Position numbers and translations under genes: made by a program. Below, piece after piece: positions 34,488 through 46,435 of a stretch of 64,000 nucleotides of DNA. The notes under the pieces were generated by a model. It was given only the letters and a program-made list of their open reading frames with translations. It was not told the DNA's origin and searched no databases. The DNA is from Ustilaginoidea virens. Taxonomy: Eukaryota; Ascomycota; Sordariomycetes; Hypocreales; Clavicipitaceae. Each line of letters opens with the position of its first letter. Position 1 is the first letter of the stretch. The stretch lies in contig NC_057319.1 in the NCBI RefSeq assembly GCF_000687475.1, positions 2,294,001 through 2,358,000 on the forward strand, given 5' to 3'.

Positions 34488-36698
34488 ATGGCTATAGCTC
34501 AGACTTCAAGCTCGCGACGACGCGACCTGGCATCTAATCGTCGCAATGTCGCTGGGTCCCGGACTCGGAGACTTGCGAGGCCCAACTATGCCGAGGTGTC
34601 GACAGATTCAGATGAGTCCTTTGGTGCGACGTCAAGATCCTCTTCCCCAGCTGGCTTGGAACAGCAGTCCACAGAAGACGAGCTGGAAACGAAACCATCG
34701 CAAACGCCGTCTTTCGGAGCAGCAAGACGAAGCAATCCGAAAAGGATGACGGGGAAAAGAGCTAGAGCTTCGCTAGCGAAAGCTGGAGATGAGCATGCGT
34801 CGTCGCCACCTGGGCGGCCTGAACGCATTGGTCAAAAACGAAGCCGATGCAGCTCCCGTCGCCCAGGCAAGCGGCGCAAGTCGCCGTCTGGAACCGGCTT
34901 CGATACCCCCTGCAACCCCAACACTGCGATTCCCGACTGGAAAGATCCTCGGATTACCTTTGAGTGTTGGACGGATATTTTCCTGTACGCTGCCGGAGAA
35001 GGGTCGAGAGACATGCTCTCCAACAGCTGGCTCATACAAGCCGCTACCACCTGCAGAGCCTTCACCGAGCCTGCCTTGACAGCAATCTATCGATGCCCAG
35101 TAATCAAGACTACGGCCAAGGCAAAGCGCCTGGCTCTCCTGCTTGAGCGCCCTCCTTCGGAAACCTTGTACAATTATCGCGCCAAGGTTGATGCCCTCCA
35201 AGTAAACGTCCACATCGTGCCGCAGCAAAGCCTGTATCCAATCATTCATCCACTCACGCGTTTGAAAGAACTCATCATATACACGCCTCTTGACCAGCCG
35301 CCTTATCGGGATCTGGACAAAACACTACGTTGGCACTACCCGGAAGACATTTTCCGCGCTCTTGCCAGTTCCCACGGCGACGCTGCGCACGCTGCGCACG
35401 CAAGCAGCAAGCCCCTGCCAACAGTCTTGAAGAGCTGGGAATGGAGCGGCAGGTTCGTCGGCGGTTTCGTGGCCGACATTGGCGCCATGGCGCGTCTTCA
35501 TCAGACGGCGCCATTTGCCCACCTCACCAGGCTCAGCCTGACCAACTTTCAAGTGCCGTCCCTCAAAATCTTGCGGATAAAGTCTGAAGAGGAAGAACTT
35601 GAATCGTACCACCAGGATGGGGTCGTCATTCAATCTCTGGCGCAAGCCATCTCACACCTAAGCGAGCTGAAACACCTCGTGTTTGAATCCTCTACTGTAA
35701 TGAACGATCGCCTGTTCCCTCTTCTGCCCAAAGGTCTCACCCACCTTGAACTCATCAACTGCTGGGAAGTCAAGTCGGATGACCTGGCGGCCTTCCTCCG
35801 GACGCACGGCAGTGATTTGCGGGCCTTGACCCTCATGCATAACCAATCCCTTGATCTGGGATTCTTGACTGACCTGGCGGACACGTGCCCCAACCTAAGG
35901 GAGCTTCATATGAATCTATCATACTACCGCCACCATGACTGTGTAAATGACGCCGACCCGATGTATGAACAGGCTCTGCTCCCGAGCCAGACGCCAGATT
36001 GGCCCTCTAGTCTCCGAGTGCTGGATATTGAGCACATACGGGACTGGTCAGTAGAAACCGCCGAGATGTTTCTCCAATCCATCATTGACAGCGCGCCAAA
36101 CCTGCCCAATCTGCGACATGTTGCGATTAAAACCATGCTCGACATTCCTTGGCAAGCACGTGCAACCATGCGGCATAAGTGGCGTACCAGGATGGAAAGG
36201 GTCTTCCTACGACCCTTCGTGCCGCCGCATCGCCTCGCGGCCACGAGAGCACCGCCGAATGATGAGCCTACGCCGCCGTCCGGAAATGACCCTGACGAAT
36301 CAGCAACGGCGTCGTCTCGACGGGGCGGCAGAATCGCCTCCTCCAACAGCCAAGTCCATGCGTCCCACGGCCAGCCTGGCAGATCCACCCGCCCCCGACG
36401 AGGCACGAAGCTCTCGTACAAGGAACCCGATACCGATGAAGACGAGTTCGACCTGGAAGAAGAGGAAGAAGAGGAAGCAGACAAGTCCAGCCAATCAAGC
36501 CTAGCGCACGCGAGGGATGATGATGATCACAACCCCTCCTTTATCCAAGGCAAATGCTCGACGGTGTACATCTTGTTTGACAACCAAAAGGTGAGAGAAG
36601 TACAATACAGCATGGAGGATTTTGGATCCGAAGCATCCGACTCGGAAGAGGAGTGGGATGGCGACGATCAAGACGACGACATGGCTGTGGTCTTTTGA
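34488..36698 (+). CDS. F-box-like, leucine-rich-repeat nuclear protein
   Basis: A single exon encodes 736 residues. Residues 1-140 are polar and basic, with patches such as KRARASLAKA and RRPGKRRKSP that look like nuclear signals. An F-box-like segment follows (ITFECWTDIFLYAAGEG...ATTCRAFTEPALTAIYRCP, about 155-205). Then comes an RNI/leucine-rich-repeat region (LTRLSLTNFQV, LKHLVFESS, LTHLELINCWEVKSDDL, LRALTLMHN, LRELHMNLSY). The C-terminal 170 residues are disordered with an acidic stretch (DEFDLEEEEEEE) and end in EEEWDGDDQDDD. This layout suggests an SCF-type substrate receptor, but the target is unknown. The frame is open from 34458 without an ATG before 34488. Confidence 0.75.
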   Translation: MAIAQTSSSRRRDLASNRRNVAGSRTRRLARPNYAEVSTDSDESFGATSRSSSPAGLEQQSTEDELETKPSQTPSFGAARRSNPKRMTGKRARASLAKAGDEHASSPPGRPERIGQKRSRCSSRRPGKRRKSPSGTGFDTPCNPNTAIPDWKDPRITFECWTDIFLYAAGEGSRDMLSNSWLIQAATTCRAFTEPALTAIYRCPVIKTTAKAKRLALLLERPPSETLYNYRAKVDALQVNVHIVPQQSLYPIIHPLTRLKELIIYTPLDQPPYRDLDKTLRWHYPEDIFRALASSHGDAAHAAHASSKPLPTVLKSWEWSGRFVGGFVADIGAMARLHQTAPFAHLTRLSLTNFQVPSLKILRIKSEEEELESYHQDGVVIQSLAQAISHLSELKHLVFESSTVMNDRLFPLLPKGLTHLELINCWEVKSDDLAAFLRTHGSDLRALTLMHNQSLDLGFLTDLADTCPNLRELHMNLSYYRHHDCVNDADPMYEQALLPSQTPDWPSSLRVLDIEHIRDWSVETAEMFLQSIIDSAPNLPNLRHVAIKTMLDIPWQARATMRHKWRTRMERVFLRPFVPPHRLAATRAPPNDEPTPPSGNDPDESATASSRRGGRIASSNSQVHASHGQPGRSTRPRRGTKLSYKEPDTDEDEFDLEEEEEEEADKSSQSSLAHARDDDDHNPSFIQGKCSTVYILFDNQKVREVQYSMEDFGSEASDSEEEWDGDDQDDDMAVVF

Positions 36699-37638
36699 AG
36701 GCGTCAAGGCTTTACTGTTTTTTGCTCACTTTACATTTTTGTCGTCTTACCTTGCGTGTTTCAATCCTTGCCGAACCCTGGGTACGACTATGAACCTGTA
36801 GATTGGCTTCCTTTCTTCCTTTCTTCCTTTCTTTTCTTTTCTTTTCCCCCCACCTTATTTTCCCTTTTTTTTTTTTTTTCTCTTCTCTCATTTGATTGCT
36901 TCTGCAAAAAGTAATCACAACCTGGCGGGCAGGAAGGGACAACTGGCTTTTCTTTTCTTTTTCTTTTTTAAACACAGCGCCTGAGGATGGGCAGCGTTCC
37001 GAACCTTACTGTAGTTCGATGGAACCGGGCACGGAAAACCCGCATGGCTGAAAAATGGCGCTTCAGGATGATGAAATCTAAACCTCGTCGCTATCTATTC
37101 AGCTGGCCCGCACGCACTGCCCCCGTCTTGACAATTGATGCGCCAGCAGGTGACAACCATGGGATATAAAACGGCCCTCGAAATGACATTGTAGGCGATT
37201 GAAGCAACGTACTCCATTCCCTTTATTTCCACGCTTACGCGCGTCTCTGGAGCGACGGAGACGAGATTTAAGAATGTTGCAAATGCACACGGTCCGTCGG
37301 TGACTCTGAACAGTTAATTTGCAAGATTTTTTGTTTTCCCTCGATGAATAGAAGAGCAAGGCACTCACTCTGTGTGAATTTCAAAGAAGGAAAAAAACAA
37401 ATACCGAAAAGAAATAAAAAAAAAAAAAAAACACAACGTAAAATTACAACAGCAGCCATGTCGCTACCAAAGGAAAAAAGAAGAAAAAAAAAATTCACTG
37501 TCAGTCACATTTGCAAGACCTATATCCTGTATCCTGTATCCTGTCAACTCGTTTGCACAATGAGCTGCCATCACAACACACACAACACTCAACAGTCTCA
37601 CACTCGCTTAGCACGTGTTTCGACATGATACAGCCTGG
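36699..37638. other. Convergent intergenic region with simple repeats
   Basis: Holds the 3' ends of two convergent genes. A pyrimidine tract of TTCC/TTTC units lies at 36808-36845 with a T run near 36867-36880, an A run lies near 37417-37433, and TATCCTG is repeated three times at 37521-37541. No gene is supported. Confidence 0.5.
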
Positions 37639-39590
37639 TCAAAACGCAGCCCCTCCGATACCTTCTCCTGCAAGATTCTTCATGCTCCTCTCACTCAAGT
37701 CGCTTCTCAGCTCCCACGCACGCGATTCGCGCTCTAGCCGGTCCCACATGTAAAGCGTCTTTCGCAGGCGCTCCTGCTTCAGTCGGAGTTCATCACGCAA
37801 CTTCTCTTCCTCGTCACGCATTTTTTTGTAGTGAGGCTCGAGTTCGCGGGTTACTCCAAGGGTGAGGGGTGCCATGGAAGGGTCAAGCTTGCCGCCGGGG
37901 ACGATGGGCGGCATGGTTGATAGCAGGCTCTGTGCGAGGGTCTGCCGCGGTCCACTGCCATGCTGTGACGCGGGACCTGTGGGCGGGTTGAACCCTCTGG
38001 GTTGCGTGGGTGTAGAGGACGCGCCGCCAGTATTTGACGGTGTACCGCGAGGCCCCGTGGGGATCGCCGTTGGCCCAGCTGCGGCGCTTGGCGAAGGTGA
38101 CAACCCAGACAGCTGTCGGGAAGGGGCCTGACTCCAACTGGCACGTCCGCCGAGACGACTTCCGTAAACGCCCCGTGGGGGAGGGACGTAGCCTCTTGGC
38201 CCAGACGGGGGATTGGTCGGACTCTGGCCGTCCGTTCGACCCGGAGTTTGTGGATTTTTGGAGCCAGACGGTAAAGGAGAAGATACAGATGTGGACAAAC
38301 TTCGACCTGCACATGGCCCAGCAGGAGGACCTCTCAGGGCAGCTGGCCCGCGGGGTGGTGACTTTGATGCAGAACAAGGGTCATAAGGGCCGGGCCGAGG
38401 TGTATCCCTTGCCGAGCCGGATCCTGATGCTGTTGCGCGATGGGGAGACTGTTCCCGCGATTGCAATGGTGACCGGGCTCTTGCGGAGCCAGGTCGCGGA
38501 GATGCTTTTTCTGACGCCGGCTGTGATGTAATAGCTGATGAGATGGCAGATTCTCTAACCGGGGAAGCTCGTCGGTAAGGCTGATGTCTCTCCCCCAATC
38601 GACTTCGGCTCGGTGAACGAGATCGGGGCCTGTAGGATCCTACTCGTGAAGCTGGCAATGGAGATCTGCCAGGAGGGCTTCTATCCCGCCTCTCTCGAAT
38701 GAAGGGTGACCGCGATCTCCTCCTAGTCCCAAATGTTAGCCCCCCAAGCTGCGAATGCCGGAAACAGAGGACAGAGGGCAGAGGACAGAGGCGTTGCCAT
38801 GTGCTTGGAGACGTCCAAAATGCGACCAACCTTTCGTCACGCCTATCAAAACCGCGGTTTCTGTCACGTATGCGGTCGCGATCCCAGTCCCGCTCTCTTT
38901 CCCGATCCTGTTCTCTATCGCGTTCCCACTCCCTTCGAGGAGAGCGCGGCCTTTCGTATCTTCCCTCTCGAACTGGCGATCCTCGTCTGGATGGACTACG
39001 ACGCGGGAACGGCGATCGCCTCATTGGAGAGCGTGTGCGTTCTCGCCTTCGTGGCGGGCTCTCTCGTTCGCGGGATCGCTCTCTCCGAACGAACCGATCA
39101 CCTCCGCTCCTTGATCGCCGGCGTGACGAGAACCGGCCAGGCACGTAGCTATCGGAAGCTCCCATAATAGGGCTTCTCGGACGAGGACTCCTTGGCCTTG
39201 GACTACGCGGTCTCTCTCTTATGGGACTTCTGGGGAGTCTTCGTGGGGATCGATCGCCTGCAGGGCCGCCTCTTGGAGTAGGTCTCCATGATTCGCCGGC
39301 TCCATACCTGACCACTTCGCCTTCGTCGTATCTGATAGACTGTCAGTACCGTCATTGTGCAATCATCCAAGACATGATGGCAAGCAGAGCAACGAGGTCC
39401 GCTGGTGTTGAGCCGGCTAGAGAAATGGGGTTCTGTTCGTTGAAATGATCTGGGCAAAACAGAGGGCGCACCAGACAAAGAAGCGACGTCCAGAACTCGG
39501 CTTGACGCGTCTTGCAATGAGCAGGAGCGCGGGGAACGATGAAAAAGAAATTACTCACCGGCGGGCCCGCGAGTCTCGATCGCGATCCAT
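37639..39590 (-). CDS. Arg/Ser-rich (RS-domain) protein, probable RNA-processing factor
   Basis: Three exons, 39590-39559, 39331-38831 and 38722-37639, give 538 residues. The first exon encodes only MDRDRDSRAR plus part of a codon, and its GTGAGT donor joins to YDEGEVVRYGAGESWRP. Residues 1-190 are almost pure RS, RD and PRSP repeats (RPRSPRPRSPRPRSP; DRERERDWDRDRIRDRNR), as in SR-type nuclear speckle proteins. The middle is Pro/Ser/Gly/Thr-rich and disordered. The last 80 residues form a charged, probably coiled-coil segment (HYKKMRDEEEKLRDELRLKQERLRK) ending in SERSMKNLAGEGIGGAAF. The 108-nt second intron has no stop and keeps frame, so retained transcripts would still translate. I do not know a precise orthologue; a role in splicing or mRNA metabolism is inference from composition. 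Confidence 0.75.
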
Positions 39591-40025
39591 TTCGAAAAAA
39601 AGAAGAAAACTCTTCGCGATCCCGGCTGGATGGAGATGTTCCGTGACCGTGACAACCTGAAGTGAGAGGAGGACCGAAAGGAAGATCCATCGACGATAAC
39701 CAACTCCGTAACCCGGCTCCGTACATCTGCCACAGTGTGGATACGTCGAGACACTGTCATGTTGGCACCGTAGACATCGCCAATACCATTGTGCATGGGG
39801 GAAAGGAAAGGCGAAAGTTTCATTTGGTATGAAGCAAATCTGATGGCAAGGCGAATTGAACAAATTTTCAAGACCGTGGTGGTCCTTGAAACATTCTCCG
39901 GTTTTCTTTAAAACCTTGTTCAAGTACAGACCTTATCGAAACAGAACGCGTACCAAGAAATCGACCGAGGCACACCAGCATTGCCCAGCACGCATTCTTC
40001 ATGTACATTCTAGCTTGCTCTCAAT
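39591..40025. other. Short tandem intergenic region
   Basis: It separates two minus-strand genes: the HDA1 stop at 40026 lies upstream, and the RS-rich protein starts at 39590. It should hold the HDA1 3' UTR and the promoter of the RS gene. Nothing else is seen. Confidence 0.45.
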
Positions 40026-42490
40026 TCAGACCCCTGATTTTGCGGCCTCGTCCTCATCCTCGGTGGTATCGCCACGGCTAAAGCTCGATACTCGCCCTAA
40101 AATCCATTTCTGGGCCTCCTTTGCATGCTCTTGCATCATCTTGTTGAGGCCAATCTCGCGACTGCGAATAACCGTGCCAAATCTGCGTTTCTGTACTTTT
40201 TTGGTAAGATCCTTATCCGACCAACAAGCGTGATCGCTAGCCACGTATACTCTGGAAGTCTCCTTGTACCAAAGGGATAGGTCCGGGTCTATGTCCGACT
40301 TGACGGGTCGCAGATTTCCCGTGACGTAGTTGACAATGCCGGAAATTTTCGCCTTGCAATCTGTGCAAGTGGTCAGCATCCGGCCATAAACCAAAGGGGA
40401 AATGTCAAGAGCTTCGCCTTCTTCGCCAATTACCTCGATTAATGAGCAAAACTTTTACTCCCAGGTAGGCATCACCTATACCCATGAGGAAAATCTCGTC
40501 TGTGTCGTATAATTGCAAAAAGTTATCCCACAGATAGCAAACTAGCTGCTGAATCTGCTCCTGAAAGGCCTTCTCCCTATGTGCTGGATTGAACGAGTCC
40601 ATGTCCTAGCTTGCAATTAGTATGGTCTAGGACTATCCGCTAGATCCCTTTTGCCAGGGTCAGCTTACTTCATCCTTTGCGATATAGGCGGAAACATTGA
40701 TGTCCATGACGCCGAAGTTCTCGCTGATTGCCCAGTCTATATACTGGGTCACGCCATCCACCTAAGCTTTGTTAACGGCGACAATTTTGATTCGAGAGCG
40801 GTGAAATTAACTTACCACCCAAGCATTATGTGGTTCTAATGAAGAGTCAATGGCATCAGTTTGTGCTAATAACTGAGGACTAGAAGCAATGTTAGGCTCA
40901 TTTTTGTCTCCACGTATCTTCTGGCAGCAATGAATCTTACGGGTCGTGAAGGATGACTAGAATGCGTCTTGAACTGTAGAGCAACGGCGTCACGAGAACT
41001 TGATTTTCGAACGACTTATAAATGTGTTCCCGTTGTATGTAGAGAGGAATCATGTTGTGCTTCTCCTGAAGTACCTGCCGCTGAGCATTTCGGATTACAT
41101 CATGGAGACGACTAGCGTGTAGCGATCGAATAGAAGGAACATCGACGACCCCCGGACGCATGCATTCCCAGTATGGAGCCTGGTGCGCCTGAACCTTGGC
41201 AAGGGTTCGAGCAGCTTCTTTGTTGAGTTTAGGTATCGTCATCTTTGGTGGCGGTTCTCCCATCAGGGTTCTCGCCACAGCCACTGCGGAATTTGAAATT
41301 GCTGACAAGTTGTAGCCTCCTTCTAGGCATACAGCGACTTTCCCATCTGCAAGAGACATGAGCATGTGTGTCATGTGAGCGTAGCAAGGCGGAGTAACAA
41401 AGCAGCCCCCTAGCTCGTCGCCATCTGCAGCGTCAAAACCTGCAGAAATAACAACCAAATCAGGATTGAATTCCTTGGCGATTGGCATGACAATCTTTTG
41501 GAAAGCGGCCATGTATTCCCCGTCACCCATGCCTTGGTCGTGCCAGCCAATATTGATATTTTTGCCTAGCCCGATGCCGGCGCCGCAATTTTCGATGCCT
41601 CCATCGGGCGTTTCGGGATTCGGTGGCTTGCCAGGATAGAACATTCCATTCTGATATACATGAATGGAGATGTAGAGGACATTTGGATCTTCGTAGAAGA
41701 TGTTTTGGATCCCGTTGCCGTGGTGAACGTCCCAGTCGAGAATGAGAACTTTGCGGCAGATGTCGGCGTAGTCCTGTTGGCAAACACGAACGGCGACTGG
41801 TACGTTGTTGAAGAAGCAGAATCCCATCGGAGCATCATATTCAGCATGGTGTCCTGGCGGCCTGATTACGGCGAAAGCATTCTTGACTTGGCCGGCCACT
41901 ACGTTCCTGCAAGTATCAATAGCCCCGCCAGCTGATAGGAGAGCTGCAGGATATGACATGCTCCCCACATAGAGTGACTCTCGCCCTTGATCGTACCGTT
42001 TTGTGAGTTCACGAAGTTCTGCCGTACTCAGTCCAGCCAGTTGCTCGACCCATGTCAGGTGCCCTGATGAGTGTGCCAAGCAGATTTCCTCTCGAGTAGC
42101 GGGACGGGCGGGAATCCTCCACATGTACCGTGTCGGACACTCTTTGATGATTCTGGGTAGCTCCGTCTCTGGGCCTGTGTAGACTAGACCTGCTACCTTG
42201 AAAGCCTTGAAGATTTCATGGATACGACGTGGGTCCTCAGGGTGATGCGAGTCGGAGCTGAAATCAGCATTCATGTGAAGCTTCATGCGATCATCATAAC
42301 AGCACCCGGTAGGAAGAAGTCCCCGCCTTTTGAGTTGCTCTAAAGCCAGGTCTTGTGGGTCTGAATCACTTGCGTCACCGTAGCTGACGTCGTCAGAGGC
42401 CGTATCTTCATCTTCCGGTTGGAGGCTGGCTTTTTGTATGGTTCCGTTTGGCAGCTCCGCGCCTTCCATTGGATGATCTTCTGCGCTCAT
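40026..42490 (-). CDS. HDA1: Class II histone deacetylase HDA1 with C-terminal Arb2 domain
   Basis: This zinc-dependent deacetylase removes acetyl groups from histones. Five exons, 42490-40941, 40879-40816, 40761-40669, 40605-40434 and 40360-40026, give 737 residues, like Hda1 of other fungi. The catalytic domain (about 60-430) keeps PPGHHAE (211-217), the zinc ligands Asp and His in LDWDVHHGNG (251-260) and Asp353 in SAGFDAADGDE, and the substrate tyrosine loop LEGGYN (389-394). From about 480 an Arb2 domain follows (LVILHDPPQLLAQ, VDGVTQYIDWAISENFGVMDINV, LMGIGDAYLGVKVLLINR-DCKAKISGIVNYVTGNLRPV). All four downstream joins reproduce the conserved Arb2 text and keep phase. The frame upstream of 42490 lacks an ATG. 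In Neurospora HDA-1 works in the HCHC heterochromatin complex. Confidence 0.93.
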
Positions 42491-43949
42491 TGTCAAGCGA
42501 GGCTCCACGATGTTTGAATGTCCAATTCTCCGAGAATCAAAAACATCAAAAAAAAGCTGGGACAAATCCAATGGGTTATGGCGACCAGCCGAGCACTAGG
42601 CACGATATCAATCAACGCCTGACACCGCGCAGAATGCAGAAACACGATTAACAAGAAGGACCTGTATGCTCCACGTTAGCCTTGTACTGAGGCTCGTTTT
42701 GGAGCTTGTTGCTCAGATGATCAGGCTGGAAACAAATGAGGACTCTTCGTCGAGATATTGCACTCGAGTACCGCGACCAGCTTGGTGTGAGTGGTCCTGG
42801 TCCTGGGCAATCAGCCTCCGCCATTGTGTGACCTCTCCAGAAGAAGCAGGATACATGACAAGTGCTGACCCGTGAGAAGGGAAAGCAACGGACAGCTTTA
42901 ACTGGGTGACCATCGTTTGAGCAGCCGCCAATGATAGATACATAGGGCGTGTGAATGCATCCATGAATGGCCTTACCGAAGGTAAACAAAGTTATTTGTT
43001 TTATGCCACCTGACGTTGGCGTGCAGCCGCAGCTCGGATATTTTCTTAAATTAATAAAAGCCCGGGCAGAGGTGCAGAAGTGCAGCGGCACTGTTCTAGA
43101 CCGAATCTGGCAGAACAGTCAATGGCGAGCAGGGAGCAGCAAAGCCGCTTGTTGAAGGCACCAGACTGGCGCAGATTGAGGACGGACGGATGTGTCGAGG
43201 AGCCTGTAACAAGTCTGGTGTTATGTAGCTCGGTACTTGGTATATGTACCTAGACCGAAGGGACAACTGGTCTGGTGGTACGGTCCTGGTCCTGGTCCTG
43301 GTTGACAACCATAGCTGCTTGGTTGGCGAGGTTGGGGAAAGCAAGCCAGATTGAAGGCAACTACAGTATGTACACATGTACATACTAGGTCTGGTGGTTC
43401 CCCACCGTCAGCCGCGATCTAGTGAATTATTAGTACGGACGTATTAGTTACAAGTACTCACCAGACTGCTCAGTGACCCCCCCAAGTTCCCAACGACGAT
43501 CAGGTTTTGGCCAGAAGAACAGACGTAGCAGCGGCTTTCCCTTTTCGCTGCATTCAAAATAGGTCGTCTGAGATCTCAGGCCCAGGAAACCAGACTTGAG
43601 CTTATTGAGGCGAAATAGCGATACTACTATTCGGCTGTATACAGAAACGGGCACACGCCACGAACGCAAAGCAAAGGTGCAGAAACCCACAGGCATGTGT
43701 TTCTTTGAAAGGATAGATTGACAACGAAAATCATCGGCGCTTTGACGCATCCTGCTCCAGACACACAAGACCAGATTGCTACCATGACCGTACATGCGGT
43801 TTAGCATTTGCCGCGTTGACGCCCAAATCACCCTTTTTTGCACAACTCATAGCCCAGGGATGATTCATCCCAACTCCACGTACCAACCAATTTACCTGCA
43901 TGATACCGCGTCTAATGCAAACGAGCCAATTCCCCAACCCTGTCAAACA
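42491..43949. other. Intergenic region with one doubtful small frame
   Basis: The region lies between two minus-strand genes. A CTGGTC/CTGGTCCTGG repeat occurs at 43266-43302. GTACATGTAC-like palindromes occur near 43368-43386. A small ATG frame at 42713-42964 is listed separately. The frame 43448-43843 begins without an ATG and has no domain. Confidence 0.45.
42713..42964 (-). CDS. Doubtful small protein, 83 residues
   Basis: An ATG frame encodes 83 residues starting MDAFTRPMYLSLAAAQTMVT and ending in SFVSSLII. Its composition is protein-like (balanced, with a hydrophobic first half), but I recognise no domain and no splice partners. It lies upstream of HDA1 on the same strand, so it could also be an upstream frame in the HDA1 leader. 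Confidence 0.2.
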   Translation of the reverse strand: MDAFTRPMYLSLAAAQTMVTQLKLSVAFPSHGSALVMYPASSGEVTQWRRLIAQDQDHSHQAGRGTRVQYLDEESSFVSSLII

Positions 43950-45267
43950 CTATTCCAGTGCCTCCAAAGCGGCAGAAAGAATAAAACGTGGATTGTGACT
44001 TTGCGGTCGCAGGTAATCGTCCAAAAGTGAACCGTCATCCCCTCTTGGCGAGTACCGGGAGTCAGACTGAATAAATTGTGTGCCATGGGGTAACTGCCCA
44101 TTAGGGCTGGCATCTGTCTGCAATACTGATTGATAATCGTCTCTTGCGTCGTCAAAGTCGACTATGCCTCCCGATCTATGCTCCGCCAGGTTGATCTTCT
44201 TATCCAACCAGTTGCGCTCATCAAGCACGCACCGCACGGCGACTTGGATCGATTCCTGATCAAACGCCAAATTTGGGTGCTGGACCCGAATGGCAGCCAA
44301 GAGTCGTTTTCGTGGGTAGCTGTAGATGTTGTTAAAGTAATGCAGAAGCTCCTCAGGACCGAGCTTCAAATACGTCTTGACGATTCGCCCCCAATGGCTT
44401 TGGTCGGTCCAGCTGGTTGCCAGAGACTGACTTCTGCAAGAAATATCGACCAAACCAGAATGTAAAGAGTGCTTGGGAAACAATGTTAGCATGGCTGGGA
44501 AATGTTGCGATTTACGTTCTGAGCCGTCTACTCCGTACCTCTTGCGCATTCGGGTCCAAGCGTGGACAGATATAATGCAAGATTATATCCTTGACAGTCT
44601 CCAACAAATCCATCAACTCCAACAACTCGACCGTTGAATGATAGCGCATCTGACTGGTGCGAATATCATTCACGTAAGGCTCGGGGTGTCCGATACGAGG
44701 TCTCGGAGCGTCGCCATGAAAATGGATTCCGTACATCCACCATCGATATAATGCTCTTCGAAATCGCACCAGTTCATGGGACCGGAGAAGCCGGCAATCC
44801 TCAGGCTGATGAAACCATCTCATCTGAGGAAATAGGCCCTCCCACTCCCTTACAAGCCGGCATTTTTTTAGAAGACGAGTTAGATCATCCTTGGTTAAGA
44901 CGATGGCACTCGAAGCTGGTCCAGGTGTCTTGGCCGAATCCGGTACACAGGAGCCTTGACTAAAAACCAGTCCTTCGTCTCCAGCAAAACGCTTAAGCAC
45001 TATTTTTCGTGGTTTATATTGACCGCCATTGCTAACATCTTCAACTGAGGCAGTGTGCACTTGTAAAAGTTCGTCAAAAGGATTGAAGTCTCGCAGAAGA
45101 ACAGGTAGAAGAATTTCAACTTTGCGCCGCTGGAAGAACGAATAGAAGTCCCTACTGGTTATCGACAGCTCAAATATAGCTTGTACATCTAAGTGAAGGT
45201 AGATCTCAAGCAGAACTTCGATGGGTATGCCTGCAAGGCAAGTGGAGACTTTGCGAGAAGCAGCCAT
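43950..45267 (-). CDS. F-box domain protein
   Basis: Exons 45267-44539 and 44471-43950 give 416 residues. The N-terminus LAGIPIEVLLEIYLHLDVQAIFELSITSRDFYSFF (about 11-45) is an F-box, so the protein probably links an unknown substrate to an SCF ubiquitin ligase. The rest is mainly helical with conserved-looking aromatic clusters (WEGLFPQMRWFHQPEDC, ALYRWWMYGIHFHG) and LGPEELLHYFNNIYSYPRKRLLAAI, typical of a fungal F-box family without a second named domain. The 67-nt intron joins PNAQE to HSLHSGLVDI in phase 0, and its acceptor is AAG rather than a pyrimidine-AG. The start ATG at 45267 gives a short MAASRKVST leader. Confidence 0.72.
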
Positions 45268-46435
45268 GGCTTACAAAGATTGCGATGCTGGGGGTGATGG
45301 GTGACTGGTGCTTGATAGCTTGCGCTGGAGTACGGAGCAAAGATCTGTCTCCTGGGGAAATACTGCTTTGTTCCACTTTTGATTTCTAGATTTTGATCGT
45401 TCCTTTCCTTCTTAAATTAGACGAGACGGGTATATTTCGACCTTTGGTGTGCACGGTTTTAAACGATGATAGGATTTTAATAGGTATTAAACTCGACATT
45501 ATCACGCACTAAATGAATGTCAATGATAAAGTCCAATACAGTAAAAGCTAAGGCACCCACGCTTTCAGCTTGCTCTTTTCTGGATGTTCAAAAGAATAAA
45601 GTGTTAGTTTGTGGTCGAAATAAGTATGGCTGATGTTAACCCGTTCGGTACGCAGAGGTGGTCTGGGAATGTCTCGAGACTCTAGCTTCGAAGCTATGTG
45701 CTGATTCAGCCCCGTCAAGCTGCAATACTTCAAAATCGTGGGGAGATGATAGTCTGGAGTTTCTGCACTCCACTAATGCTTCCAGTAGACTCGACGAGTA
45801 ACCGAAGCTTGACGCGTGTGGACCTACTGCTCTGCCACCCCGACTTTGGGGCCTGAAACAGGGCAGATAAAGCCCAGCAGTGGGGTATAAAGTATCGCAG
45901 ACGGTAACGATGACATTTCTATCAACGAATTCATCGCCAGCGGTGAAGCCATGGTGGTGAAGTTGAGAAAGAATGCAGGCTACTAAGGGGAAGGTAGAAG
46001 TGCTAAGGAGGAAATGGAGACGATCTTGAATTAGAGAGGTCGCGCCAAGTCCCACATCCTGGTCAATCGTCGGTCGGGTGCTGGTTCATCCGGCCCCTGT
46101 TCAGCCAATCCCAGATGAATCTCAGGCGGTAACTATACCTTGTACAGAAACGAACGTATTTGGAAACACATGTTTATTGATCAAGCAAAAGATAAGATGT
46201 ATTCAATCAGCATCGACTCCTAGCCGGGTCACGCCATGCAACGGTAGATTAAAACCATTACTGCTACTGCTACCTTACATAAATTGCTAGATCCTATAAC
46301 CTTGTGACGCGACTCAACCCTGATTTTACTCTTCGTTAAACTTGCGTTTAGTGCCATGTATAGGATCTACATATTTGACATGATGTCGACAGACCGGCTA
46401 CTTGCCATCGTTTTTTCCCCCCTTCGGTCTGCCTA
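45268..46435. other. Intergenic region, no supported gene
   Basis: The region lies between two minus-strand genes (BRX1 stop at 46436, F-box start at 45267), so it should hold the BRX1 3' UTR and the F-box promoter. A 139-codon frame at 45636-46055 lacks an ATG start and has no domain, and the first 300 bases are AT-rich. Confidence 0.45.

Noticed and set aside
38034..38531. A 165-codon open frame on the plus strand opposite the RS-rich protein
   Set aside because: It is antisense to a long, highly biased coding exon. Repetitive RS and Pro/Ser codons leave the opposite strand free of stops, and it shows no domain.
38733..39167. A 144-codon plus-strand frame opposite the RS repeats
   Set aside because: Shadow of the repeat-encoding strand with no family match; the minus-strand splice joins explain the sequence better.
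45636..46055. A 139-codon minus-strand frame
   Set aside because: No ATG start, no domain, and it sits in the spacer expected to hold the BRX1 3' UTR and the F-box promoter.
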